Shown here piece after piece: positions 1 to 8,194 of a stretch of 64,000 bases of DNA. Position numbers and translations under genes: made by a program. Each line of letters begins with the position of its first letter. Within the stretch, counting starts at the first letter, position 1. The notes below the pieces were generated by a model. That model was not told the DNA's origin. It ran no database searches and was given only the letters and a program-made list of their open reading frames with translations. Source of the DNA: Desertivirga arenae (GTDB lineage Bacteria; Bacteroidota; Bacteroidia; Sphingobacteriales; Sphingobacteriaceae); contig NZ_JAFEWE010000009.1 in NCBI RefSeq assembly GCF_017355785.1, positions 124,001 to 188,000 on the forward strand. The letters run 5' to 3'.

Positions 1-420
1 GCTTTAGAAGCCGGCCTTCCTGTTGGAAAATCTGGAGATGTTTATAGTCTTGCCATTGGCGGGTCATTGTTTCTGGATTATCCTGTATCGCCAACATTTA
101 ACGTTTCGGGTTCAGCAGGGTTTACCAATCTAACTATAAAGGAAGAAATAAGCTGGCTAGGGGATAACCCAAGTTTTATTCCACTAAAAGTGGGAGCAAA
201 ATATTTTTTCCTTAACAATTTATTTGCTCAGGCTGAGGTTGGGGCTGCGGTTGCAGCCACTAAAGGTAGGTCTACTGCTGCTATTATTGCTCCTGGATTA
301 GGTTTATCTTACCCTGTTTCAGGAAGAACTAATTTTGAAGCAGGCGTTCGTTATGAGAGCTGGGCAGCTGATGGAGGTTCTGTAGACCAGGTTGCCTTCA
401 AGGCAGCGTTAAAATTCTAA
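1..420 (+). CDS. Outer-membrane beta-barrel protein, 5' end cut by window
   Basis: The reading frame is open from the first base to the stop at 418-420, so the gene starts before the window. The visible 139 residues alternate polar and hydrophobic residues with many Gly, Tyr and Phe, and the last residue is Phe (ending ALKF), as in outer-membrane beta-barrels. Fragments such as PLKVGAKYFFLNNLFAQAEV and FEAGVRYESW read as barrel strands of the OmpA/OmpW-like type common in Bacteroidota. The substrate or role cannot be told from this part. A hairpin terminator follows at 479. Confidence 0.7.
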   Translation, partial: ALEAGLPVGKSGDVYSLAIGGSLFLDYPVSPTFNVSGSAGFTNLTIKEEISWLGDNPSFIPLKVGAKYFFLNNLFAQAEVGAAVAATKGRSTAAIIAPGLGLSYPVSGRTNFEAGVRYESWAADGGSVDQVAFKAALKF

Positions 421-478
421 AGCTGGTATCGATCATATTATTTAATTTTCACAATAGCTCAATCAAAAAAATAAATCT

Positions 479-506
479 CCCGTTAGTCTAACTAGCGGGA
501 TTTTTA
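479..506 (+). terminator. Rho-independent terminator after the barrel gene
   Basis: A 9-bp stem CCCGTTAGT / ACTAGCGGG (one G-T pair) with a 3-nt loop is followed by ATTTTTATT. It separates the barrel gene from gldF. Confidence 0.75.
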
Positions 507-618
507 TTGTAATCCTGCATGAACAAAAACTTTAGCATTATTTGTTTATGCTTTTAAAGCATTAGCTAGTACAGTTTTTGTTTAACGAAATATTTGTCAC
601 TAATTTCGGCAATCTATT

Positions 619-1347
619 ATGCTTTCAGTTTTCAATAAAGAGATCGGTAGTTTTTTTAGTTCCCTTGTGGCTTATATTACCATAGGTGTCTTTTTATTGG
701 TAATGGGTTTGTTCCTTTGGGTGTTTCCTGATTCGAGTATTCTTGAATACGGATATGCTGGATTGGACAGTCTTTTTAGCACGGCACCTTATATTTTCAT
801 GTTCCTTATACCAGCTATTACCATGCGTTCGCTGGCTGAAGAAAGGAAGGAAGGGACATTTGAACTGCTTGCAACAAGGCCCCTAACTGATTGGCAGATC
901 GTTTTGGGAAAATACTTTGCCTGTCTCTTAATCGTACTTTTTGCCCTGCTGCCCACCCTGATCTATTATTTAACAGTTTACCAATTAGGCGTACCTAAAG
1001 GTAACATTGATACCGGAGCTGTTATTGGATCTTACATAGGTCTGTTTCTGCTTGGCGCATCGTTTGTTGCCATAGGTATTTTTGCCTCGTCACTTACAAA
1101 AAATCAGATCATAGCTTTTACTATCGCTGTTTTTTTAAGCTTCATTGCCTTCAGTGGCTTTGATTCAGTTAGCAGAATATTATCGCTGCAGTCCCTGGAG
1201 ACTTATCTAACTGCAATTGGAATTAATGAACATTACGAATCGATTAGCAGGGGTGTATTGGATACCCGCGATCTGGTATATTTTCTGAGCTTCATTGCAG
1301 TCTTTCTGGTAATAACAAAAACGATCTTAGGAGGTAGAAAATGGTAA
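619..1347 (+). CDS. gldF: GldF, gliding-motility ABC transporter permease
   Basis: This is a 242-residue ABC-2 type permease with about six membrane segments. It matches GldF of Flavobacterium: a short N-terminus, a first helix near residues 15-35, and the loop MRSLAEERKEGTFELLATRP near residue 75, which is typical of this family. GldF works with GldG and the ATPase GldA in gliding; gldA is not in the window. gldG overlaps by 7 bp (ATGGTAA), so the two genes are translationally coupled. Many non-gliding Bacteroidota keep these genes, so motility itself does not follow. Confidence 0.88.
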   Translation: MLSVFNKEIGSFFSSLVAYITIGVFLLVMGLFLWVFPDSSILEYGYAGLDSLFSTAPYIFMFLIPAITMRSLAEERKEGTFELLATRPLTDWQIVLGKYFACLLIVLFALLPTLIYYLTVYQLGVPKGNIDTGAVIGSYIGLFLLGASFVAIGIFASSLTKNQIIAFTIAVFLSFIAFSGFDSVSRILSLQSLETYLTAIGINEHYESISRGVLDTRDLVYFLSFIAVFLVITKTILGGRKW

Positions 1348-3023
1348 ACAGAAGGAAAAAAGATTTAGGCTATCTGGCTGTATTCATTCTGGCCTTAATC
1401 TTACTGAATTTTCTGTCCTCTTTCTTTTTTACAAGGTTTGACTTTACTTTTGAAAAGAGGTATACCCTTTCCAACATTACCCGGAATGAACTTGATCATC
1501 TGGGTGATGATATCCTGGTTACGGTTTACCTGGAGGGAGACTTCCCTGCAGCGTTTAAGCGACTAAGGAATTCAACACGCGAGTTGCTCTCTGATTATAA
1601 ATCCTATTCAAATGGAAGGCTTAGGTTTGATTTTGTAAATCCCCTGACTGGAAATGAACAAGAACAGCAGAGCGCTTATCAGGATCTTATAGCGAAGGGC
1701 CTTGAACCGACGAATCTAAGTGTGAAAACAGAGGATGGTCTGACACAAAAGATAATTTTTCCATCCGCTTTAATCACCTATCAGGGGCGACAAATGCCGG
1801 TTAGTCTTTTTCAGAACAGAGAGGGCCTGCCACCAGAACAAGTACTTAATAATTCTATCCAAAATCTGGAATATGCTTTTACAAGTGCAATAAAAAAGGT
1901 GACCAGCGGAGGAAAGCCTCGCATTGGATTTACAGAAGGGCATAATGAATTAAACGATCTGCAGCTGGCTGATGCTATGAACACCTTGCAGTCAGGATAC
2001 GAAGTAGGCAGGGTAGATCTTAGAAGCATAACGTTTGAGGGCCTCTCGAAATTAAAGGTGTTGATAGTTCCTAAACCAGACAAAGAGTTTTCAGAAGCAG
2101 AAAAATATAAGATTGACTACTTACTGATGAATGGCTGCCGGGTTTTCTTTGCACTGGATAACGTTAACGCAGAATTAGACAGCCTGAGAGGTGCAGGAAG
2201 TCAGCTAGCCTTTCCGAAGAAGCTGAACCTGGACGATATGTTGTTTAAATATGGCGTTAGGATAAATTACGACCTGATAGCAGATATGAGTTGTTCTCAG
2301 ATCCCCCTAAATGTTGGAAACGTTGGAGGGCAAGCACAAATGCAAATGGTTCCATGGTTGTTCTATCCCATCTTCGTTCCGGTATCTAAGCACCCTCTTG
2401 TGAAGAACCTGGACGGCATCAGGAGTGAATTCGCCAGTACGATAGATACTATTGCGTTAAAAGGGTTAAGGAAGACTGTTATATTAGCAAGTTCTCCTTT
2501 TAACCGGACGTTAAAAACGCCTAATGTGATCTCCCTTCAGATGGCAGCAGAGGAGCCTGATCCACGAGCATTCAGAAGTCAGCCGAAGCCGGTAGGAGTG
2601 TTGCTTGAGGGTTCATTCTCGTCGAACTTTGTCAACCGTCCTGTACCAGAAGGTATAGAAGCAGGACATAGCCTTCCCGAAAAAAGTAAACCGACAAAGA
2701 TAGTTGTGGTTTCTGACGGCGACATTTTAAAAAATCAGGTCAGCTCGCAGGATGGTTCGCATTTTCCCTTGGGGTACGACCGATATTCACAAAAGCAATA
2801 TGGGAACAAAAATTTTTTGTTGAACATTGCTGATTTCCTTACCGATGAAAGTGGAATTATTGAGCTACGTAATAAGGAGATCAAGGTTAGGTTACTTGAC
2901 CGGGCCAAGATTAAATCTGAAAAAACCTTTTGGCAGGTAATTAATATTGTCCTTCCGATTGTTTTGCTGTTGATATTTGCTATTGGAGGGCAGTATTATC
3001 GCAAACGAAAGTATGCAAGCTAA
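1341..3023 (+). CDS. gldG: GldG, gliding-motility-associated ABC transporter substrate-binding protein
   Basis: A protein of 560 residues with one N-terminal membrane helix (about residues 9-30), a large periplasmic part of the ABC-transporter auxiliary type (KPRIGFTEGHNE near residue 190), and a C-terminal helix (about 530-550) followed by RKRK. This layout and length fit GldG. The start codon lies inside the 3' end of gldF, which fixes the start and indicates a gldFG operon. About 170 bp without a convincing gene separate it from dnaN. Confidence 0.88.
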   Translation: MVNRRKKDLGYLAVFILALILLNFLSSFFFTRFDFTFEKRYTLSNITRNELDHLGDDILVTVYLEGDFPAAFKRLRNSTRELLSDYKSYSNGRLRFDFVNPLTGNEQEQQSAYQDLIAKGLEPTNLSVKTEDGLTQKIIFPSALITYQGRQMPVSLFQNREGLPPEQVLNNSIQNLEYAFTSAIKKVTSGGKPRIGFTEGHNELNDLQLADAMNTLQSGYEVGRVDLRSITFEGLSKLKVLIVPKPDKEFSEAEKYKIDYLLMNGCRVFFALDNVNAELDSLRGAGSQLAFPKKLNLDDMLFKYGVRINYDLIADMSCSQIPLNVGNVGGQAQMQMVPWLFYPIFVPVSKHPLVKNLDGIRSEFASTIDTIALKGLRKTVILASSPFNRTLKTPNVISLQMAAEEPDPRAFRSQPKPVGVLLEGSFSSNFVNRPVPEGIEAGHSLPEKSKPTKIVVVSDGDILKNQVSSQDGSHFPLGYDRYSQKQYGNKNFLLNIADFLTDESGIIELRNKEIKVRLLDRAKIKSEKTFWQVINIVLPIVLLLIFAIGGQYYRKRKYAS

Positions 3024-3194
3024 GAATTTGTATTTCAAATACGATAAATCTTGCGGATTCTGCTTTTCCACACTATATTTTAGAATGTTAGGATTTTTCT
3101 TTCCTGTATGGTTCAGCTTTTTCTATTTTTGGTCTTTGCTGGCGTGTCCAATAAATGCCGGTCACATTATTCAGATTTTTAAGATATCAATTAT

Positions 3195-4319
3195 ATGAGA
3201 TTCATCGTTTCGACGTCGACTTTATTAAAGCAGTTGCAGGCAGTTAACGGAGCATCAAGCAGTAGCACTGTTTTGCCGATACTCGAAAATTTTCTTTTTG
3301 AAATAAGAGATGGGATTTTAACTATTTCCGCGACCGACTTGCAGACTAGTATGACCACTTCCTTGCCTGTTGAATCAAAAGAAGAAGGTAAGATTGCTAT
3401 ACCTGCTAAGATCCTGATGGAAACCTTGAAGACCTTACCTGATCAGCCTATTGCTTTCAATATCGATGAAAACACTTTCGCTATAGAAATTAACGCGGGT
3501 GATGGAAAATATAAATTGAGCGGAGAGAATGGAGATGATTTTCCTAAGATTCCAACCGTTGAAAATGCTTCTGCTGTAAATCTTCCGGCATCTGTTCTTT
3601 CAGAGGCTATCAACAAAACGATCTTCGCTGTAAGTAATGATGAACTAAGACCTGCAATGACCGGGGTGTACTGCCAGTTAACTCCTCAGCATCTTACTTT
3701 TGTTTCTACAGATGCTCATAAATTGGTTCGTTACAGAAGAAAGGATGCAAGGTCTGAAACAAATACCTCTTTTATCCTTCCTAAAAAGGCATTGACCCTG
3801 TTAAAGTCTTCGCTTCCTTCAGATGATGTGAATGTTTCCGTAGAGTACAATTCAACAAGTGCATTCTTTCGTTTCGGGAATATTAACCTTATTTGTCGCT
3901 TAATCGACGAAAGGTACCCTGATTATGAAGCGGTAATTCCTCAGAATAATACGAACCAGTTAAGTATTGACAGAGCTTTGTTCTTAAACTCGCTACGCCG
4001 CGTGGTGATCTTTGCTAATAAAACCACCCATCAGGTGCGTTTAAAGATCACTGGAAGTGAATTGAATATTTCTTCTGAAGATATCGATTTCTCTAACGAA
4101 GCACATGAGCGTTTAAGCTGCCAGTATGAGGGCGAAGATATGGAAATAGGCTTCAACGCACGTTTTCTGATTGAGATGTTGAATAACCTGAGCGGGGAGG
4201 AAGTTACTTTGCAAATGAGTACTCCTAATCGTGCCGGACTATTAATTCCGCAAACGAATGACGAGCGAGAAGATGTACTTATGCTGGTAATGCCGGTGAT
4301 GTTGAACAGCTACGCTTAG
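3195..4319 (+). CDS. dnaN: DNA polymerase III sliding clamp (beta subunit)
   Basis: The product is 374 residues, the normal length for DnaN. It begins MRFIVSTSTLLKQLQAVNGA and ends with the hallmark VLMLVMPVMLNSYA, where the M-P-M/V-R/L region forms the peptide-binding pocket of domain III. Three clamp domains of about 120 residues each can be traced. It forms the ring that tethers the replicative polymerase to DNA. dnaA and recF are not beside it, so this is not an oriC-type dnaA-dnaN arrangement. A strong terminator follows. Confidence 0.97.
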   Translation: MRFIVSTSTLLKQLQAVNGASSSSTVLPILENFLFEIRDGILTISATDLQTSMTTSLPVESKEEGKIAIPAKILMETLKTLPDQPIAFNIDENTFAIEINAGDGKYKLSGENGDDFPKIPTVENASAVNLPASVLSEAINKTIFAVSNDELRPAMTGVYCQLTPQHLTFVSTDAHKLVRYRRKDARSETNTSFILPKKALTLLKSSLPSDDVNVSVEYNSTSAFFRFGNINLICRLIDERYPDYEAVIPQNNTNQLSIDRALFLNSLRRVVIFANKTTHQVRLKITGSELNISSEDIDFSNEAHERLSCQYEGEDMEIGFNARFLIEMLNNLSGEEVTLQMSTPNRAGLLIPQTNDEREDVLMLVMPVMLNSYA

Positions 4320-4353
4320 TGTGTAAGATTTAGTACGTTCTTTTAATAAAAAT

Positions 4354-4395
4354 AAAAAGGAATCCCCGCGTTTATCAGTGCGGGGATTCCTTTTT
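4354..4395 (+). terminator. Strong rho-independent terminator of dnaN
   Basis: A perfect 16-bp inverted repeat (AAAAAGGAATCCCCGC at 4354-4369 and its complement at 4380-4395) with a 10-nt loop ends in a T run. Its A-rich start means it could also stop transcription from the other strand. Confidence 0.9.
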
Positions 4396-4503
4396 AGCCT
4401 AATGTTAAACAATTGGAATGATAGTCGAGCCGAGAGTTATTAAAACGCAGATTTTGGCGGGACTTTTGTTAATACTAATCTCTCTAACTAATGCTTCAAC
4501 ACT

Positions 4504-5232
4504 ATGAATAACATACCTTTACGATCTAGAAAAAATCAAGGATATTTTTTAGTAACTCTATTAGCACTGTTCTTTGTCTCTGTTCTTTCCTCCTGTAAGA
4601 AAGACGATGATGAAATGGTTAGTCCGGATGTTTCTTTTATTACCTTCATTCACTCTTCGCCCCAATATCCGGCAACACCTTTAGATTTTTATATCGGGGG
4701 AGTGAGAAGCACGTCGGCTTTAATGTTTACTGAGACCTCAGCCCGGTATACAGGAACTCCTTATTTCGGTATTTATTCAGGTTCTTATTATATTCAGGTG
4801 GGACTTGGTGGCACGACTACGCAAATTCTGGCAGGTAACATGGATTTCAAAGCGAATGAGACTTATTCCTTTTTCGTTACAACAAAAAGCCCTACCATAG
4901 ACTCAGCTAGTGCAATTATAACTACTGATAATCTTTCTGCACCATCAACCGGTAAAGCTAAGGTTAGATTTGTAAACGTTTCAAGATCCGCGACGGCCCT
5001 TGATCTGGCTTTACAAGGAGGTCAGGCATTATTTACTAATAAGGCTTATAATTCTTATACAGATTTCATGGAGGTTAACCCGGGGTCTTTGACTTTCCAG
5101 GCTAAAGACACAGGTACAAGTAACGTACGCGCTACTTCTTCGGCTTTAAACATTGAAGCTGGCAAGATCTATACCATTTGGGCAAGCGGAGCTACCGGAG
5201 CTTACGAATTGCAGATGATGGTTAATAAATAA
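4504..5232 (+). CDS. DUF4397 domain lipoprotein
   Basis: A 242-residue protein with a lipoprotein signal: charged start, hydrophobic core, and lipobox LSSC near residue 31, followed by KKDDDE. The acidic residues after Cys resemble the surface-export signal of Bacteroidota lipoproteins. The rest is a DUF4397-type repeat region (FIHSSPQYPATPLDFYIGG, later VRFVNVSRSATALDLALQGG), two similar beta-sandwich halves. Its function is not known. It stands alone between two terminators. Confidence 0.8.
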   Translation: MNNIPLRSRKNQGYFLVTLLALFFVSVLSSCKKDDDEMVSPDVSFITFIHSSPQYPATPLDFYIGGVRSTSALMFTETSARYTGTPYFGIYSGSYYIQVGLGGTTTQILAGNMDFKANETYSFFVTTKSPTIDSASAIITTDNLSAPSTGKAKVRFVNVSRSATALDLALQGGQALFTNKAYNSYTDFMEVNPGSLTFQAKDTGTSNVRATSSALNIEAGKIYTIWASGATGAYELQMMVNK

Positions 5233-5242
5233 TTAAAATTAC

Positions 5243-5283
5243 AAATAGGAATGTCAGACTTGAACTGATATTCCTATTTTTGG
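5243..5283 (+). terminator. Terminator of the DUF4397 gene, overlapping a promoter-like box
   Basis: A 15-bp stem (AAATAGGAATGTCAG with CTGATATTCCTATTT, one G-T pair) has a 7-nt loop and a T run. The descending arm and T run also contain TATTTTTG (5275-5282), a perfect match to the Bacteroidota -7 box TAnnTTTG, 22 bases before the next gene. No clear -33 element sits at the right distance. Confidence 0.8.
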
Positions 5284-5304
5284 GCGATACCAAAACAAAT
5301 TGCC

Positions 5305-5955
5305 TTGGAAGTTATCCAATCTATCATCGACTTTATTCTACATATTGATAAACATCTTGTTGATATTGTAAGCGAATATAAAACCTGGACCTATTTAATT
5401 CTTTTCCTGATCATTTTTGCTGAAACAGGTTTTGTGGTAACTCCATTCCTTCCCGGAGATTCTTTGCTTTTCGCTGCGGGGGCTTTAATTGCAACTGGTG
5501 ATACCGGACTTGACATATACCTTATGGGATTAATTTTAACTGTTGCGGCCATTTCCGGTGATTCAGTTAATTATTTTATGGGTAAGTCGATTGGTTTGAG
5601 GGTATTCAAGCCAGGTAATAAGATCCTTAAAGTTGAATATTATCAGCAGACCTCTGCTTTCTTCAATAAACATGGAGGAAAAGCGGTTATGTTCAGTAGG
5701 TTCCTGCCTATTATTCGTACCGTGGCTCCCTTTGTAGCGGGAGTAGGCCATATGCCCTTTCATCGTTTTACGATGTATAATATCATTGGCGGAATTTTTT
5801 GGATTATCAGCTTTTTGGGTTTGGGGTACGCCTTTGGTAACATACCTGTAGTGAAGGAAAACTTCACTCTTGTAGTGTTTGCTATTATAATAATTTCGGT
5901 GATCCCTCCGGTATATGCTGCTGTTTCCGCTAAGCTAAAAAAAGCGACGGTTTAA
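5305..5955 (+). CDS. DedA family membrane protein
   Basis: A 216-residue polytopic membrane protein of the DedA/SNARE-associated family, which includes undecaprenyl-phosphate and phospholipid flippases. Visible family motifs are FAETGFVVTPFLPGDSLLF (residues about 39-57) and the FSRFLPIIRTVAPFVAGVG stretch (about 131-149), which holds the conserved Arg residues and the G-x-x-x-M-x-x-x-x-F pattern. The start is TTG; no ATG or GTG lies upstream in frame at a sensible place, and the N-terminus MEVIQSIIDFILHIDKHL fits relatives. The 3' end overlaps the convergent gene by 4 bp. Confidence 0.9.
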   Translation: MEVIQSIIDFILHIDKHLVDIVSEYKTWTYLILFLIIFAETGFVVTPFLPGDSLLFAAGALIATGDTGLDIYLMGLILTVAAISGDSVNYFMGKSIGLRVFKPGNKILKVEYYQQTSAFFNKHGGKAVMFSRFLPIIRTVAPFVAGVGHMPFHRFTMYNIIGGIFWIISFLGLGYAFGNIPVVKENFTLVVFAIIIISVIPPVYAAVSAKLKKATV

Positions 5956-6917
5956 TATTCAGGGCGTCCCATTGCTGCGTCTTCTTTGTAAAGAGCCTCA
6001 GCCTTTTCGAGGCTGTCTTTTTCTATAAGGCTTTCAGTGCTGAATTTGAATTTGGAAAGCTCCGGTTGTCCGGCGTCTACCCAGGCCGAATACCAATAGC
6101 TGCCTATAGAGAGTACAGAACTGCGCATCTGACGTTCTACCATGCCGTCAAGAAGTTTGTGATATTCTTCCGAGTATTCTTCGGAATACTGTTTAATTGC
6201 CTTTCCGTTATTATTGAAGTAGGAGTATTTCCGGTCAGAAGGAAAGGTCCTGAAGAGTTTCGCTTCTATTAAAAGCACTGAGTCTTTCAGGCTAAAGGTG
6301 TGTTTTATTATTTTCCAGGCTTCTTTCAATGGGTCTTCTATATAAACAGCTCTGCCGGTAAAAAAATCATAATCCTGCGAAAAGAGTACAGGTAATCTGG
6401 TTTCCCAGAATGCATGGATCCCCACTTGATTAGTAAGCTGGCCGTTATGATTCTGCGTGGTATGTAAAGGAACATGGGCATCAGCTATATAATGCCCAAG
6501 GTCTGAGGAATACCTAAGAATCTTTACTGAATCCCGATCTTTGAAAGCCTTAGTAAGTGAAGCGTAAGTTCTTTGAATTTGCCAAGGTAACAGACCATGT
6601 TGTTTTAAAGTATCGAGCGTGTATTTTTTTACTGCCTCGTTCCATTTCATGGGTAGGCTATCAAAAGGGGATGATCCGTAATGGTCCGAGTCAAGGTAAT
6701 GGCGGGGAGCTTCGGAAGGATCAATATACCTGCGTTTATCCGGGTCGCTGGCATGTTCGGTGATATAGGAGATATTATTCTTATAGAACTTTATCATTGC
6801 TTGAGGTAAAGTGAAGACAGCCAGGTGACTTATTTTTCTATGAGCAAAAAATCCCCAGGAGCCGAAAAGTAAGGTCATTGTCGTAAGAGCTAGGAGGATT
6901 ACTGTTTTCCTGTACAT
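5952..6917 (-). CDS. S1/P1 nuclease-like or zinc-dependent phospholipase C-like secreted enzyme
   Basis: A 321-residue exported protein. After the signal peptide the mature chain would begin at Trp in GSWGFFAHRKIS; in the S1/P1 nuclease and zinc phospholipase C superfamily the N-terminal Trp binds zinc. Further zinc ligands are visible: DLGHYIADAHVPLHT (H-x3-D-x-H), the following HNGQ, and VGIHAFWE (H-x3-E). Members cut nucleic acids or phospholipids outside the cytoplasm; which one applies here cannot be decided. It lies tail-to-tail with the DedA gene, and the two stop codons share TTAA. Confidence 0.8.
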   Translation of the reverse strand: MYRKTVILLALTTMTLLFGSWGFFAHRKISHLAVFTLPQAMIKFYKNNISYITEHASDPDKRRYIDPSEAPRHYLDSDHYGSSPFDSLPMKWNEAVKKYTLDTLKQHGLLPWQIQRTYASLTKAFKDRDSVKILRYSSDLGHYIADAHVPLHTTQNHNGQLTNQVGIHAFWETRLPVLFSQDYDFFTGRAVYIEDPLKEAWKIIKHTFSLKDSVLLIEAKLFRTFPSDRKYSYFNNNGKAIKQYSEEYSEEYHKLLDGMVERQMRSSVLSIGSYWYSAWVDAGQPELSKFKFSTESLIEKDSLEKAEALYKEDAAMGRPEY

Positions 6918-6989
6918 TGTTGTCGTAATAAGGTGCTTGAAGTTAATACATTAGCTGTAGAAATAAAGGAGAAAATTTTAAATAAAAGT

Positions 6990-7020
6990 TTTGTAGTTAA
7001 AATAGATCGTCCTATATTTG
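6990..7020 (+). promoter_or_regulatory. Promoter of rpsT (Bacteroidota type)
   Basis: TTTG at 6990-6993, a 19-bp spacer, then TATATTTG at 7013-7020. This is a full match to the TTTG/N19/TAnnTTTG consensus used by the Bacteroidota primary sigma factor. Transcription would begin about 25-30 bases before the rpsT start. Confidence 0.85.
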
Positions 7021-7053
7021 CAGTCCGAAAAATAGAAGTTAAAAAGCTTACAA

Positions 7054-7308
7054 ATGGCAAATCATAAATCAGCGATTAAGAGAATCAGAGCGAATGCTAC
7101 TAAGCGCTTACGTAACCGCTACCAGGCGAAAACTACACGTAACGCAATTAAAAAATTACGTGGAACTACATCTAAAGAAGAGGCAACTCCACTTTTAGCT
7201 AAAGTTTCGTCAATGCTTGATCGCCTTGCAAAGAAAAATGTAATCCACAAAAATAAAGCTGCTAACAACAAATCTAAGTTAACAAAATTTGTTAACGGCT
7301 TAGCTTAA
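7054..7308 (+). CDS. rpsT: 30S ribosomal protein S20
   Basis: 84 residues, very basic, beginning [20 protein letters not shown], the family signature. S20 binds 16S rRNA in the foot of the small subunit. It has its own promoter (6990-7020) and its own terminator (7330-7356), so it is a single-gene unit. Confidence 0.97.
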   Translation: MANHKSAIKRIRANATKRLRNRYQAKTTRNAIKKLRGTTSKEEATPLLAKVSSMLDRLAKKNVIHKNKAANNKSKLTKFVNGLA

Positions 7309-7329
7309 GATATTTTTATTACAAGTAGG

Positions 7330-7356
7330 AAAGGGATGTATTGCATCCCTTTTTTG
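7330..7356 (+). terminator. Terminator of rpsT
   Basis: Stem AAAGGGATG / CATCCCTTT with a 5-nt loop, continued by a T run (7350-7355). Confidence 0.85.
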
Positions 7357-7390
7357 TTTTTTATAAAGGTTTTCATAGCTTTAAACCACT

Positions 7391-8089
7391 ATGGAACCTT
7401 ATAATCAAAAGATCACAATTAAATCCTGGGCGGAAGAAGATCGGCCTCGGGAGAAACTGCTTTCTCAAGGCAGGAGAAGTTTAACTGATGCTGAACTTAT
7501 CGCTATCCTCATCGGTTCGGGTAGCAGAGATGAAACCGCGGTTGAGCTAAGTAAACGAATACTACACTCTTTAGATAATGATCTGGATAAACTTGGCAGG
7601 CTTTCGGTCTCAGAATTATCCAAGTTTAAGGGGATTGGTGAAGCAAAAGCGATAACGATCATTGCAGCCTTAGAGTTAGGCAGGAGGAGGCGTGATTCTG
7701 ATAAACCTAAAAATCCTGCTATTACCTGTAGTAAGGATATTTTCAATTTGCTGCACCGGCAATTCCGGGATCTGAATCATGAAGAGTTTTGGATTCTTCT
7801 GCTCAACAGGGCTAATATTGTTATTTCTCAGCATTTGATCAGCAAGGGTGGTCAGGCCGGTACCATAGCTGATCCCAAGATCATTTATAAAACCGCTTTG
7901 GAAAACAACGCTGCTTCCATTATTCTTGCCCATAATCATCCCTCCGGAAATTTGAAGCCCAGTCAGGCAGATCTAAATTTGACCCGGAAACTTCGTGAAG
8001 GAGGAGGTTTGCTGGATATTACTGTTCTCGATCATTTGATCTTTACAGATTCTGCATATTTAAGCTTTGCCGACGAGGGAATAATTTAA
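7391..8089 (+). CDS. radC: RadC family JAB-domain protein
   Basis: 232 residues. The N-terminal part has a helix-hairpin-helix-like segment (LSKFKGIGEAKAITIIAALE, about residues 76-95). The C-terminal JAB/MPN domain carries the metal motif LAHNHPSGNLKPSQAD (about residues 179-194) with H-x-H-P-S-G and the later Asp. The family is widespread; its old link to DNA repair is not well supported, and its substrate is unknown. It starts 35 bp after the rpsT terminator. Confidence 0.92.
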   Translation: MEPYNQKITIKSWAEEDRPREKLLSQGRRSLTDAELIAILIGSGSRDETAVELSKRILHSLDNDLDKLGRLSVSELSKFKGIGEAKAITIIAALELGRRRRDSDKPKNPAITCSKDIFNLLHRQFRDLNHEEFWILLLNRANIVISQHLISKGGQAGTIADPKIIYKTALENNAASIILAHNHPSGNLKPSQADLNLTRKLREGGGLLDITVLDHLIFTDSAYLSFADEGII

Positions 8090-8139
8090 AGTTATTCACT
8101 TTACATCTGTTGCTCGTTTTAAACTCTCCCCTTGAAAGG

Positions 8140-8170
8140 GTTGGGCAGGTTTATCTTTTTCCTATCTTTG
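8140..8170 (+). promoter_or_regulatory. Promoter of pheT
   Basis: GTTG at 8140-8143, a 19-bp spacer, then TATCTTTG at 8163-8170, matching the Bacteroidota consensus. It ends 24 bases before the pheT ATG. The spacer is pyrimidine-rich and is preceded by a small CCCTTGAAAGGG dyad that may belong to the end of the radC transcript. Confidence 0.8.
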
Positions 8171-8194
8171 CCGCTATTACCTTTATAGCATACA

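Noticed and set aside
2977-3198. Possible 73-residue ORF between gldG and dnaN
   Set aside because: It overlaps the gldG 3' end in another frame and then runs through a T-rich gap; the Phe/Cys-rich protein has no domain and no start signal.
3024-4320. Replication origin next to dnaN
   Set aside because: No dnaA gene, no cluster of DnaA boxes and no AT-rich unwinding region was seen around dnaN.
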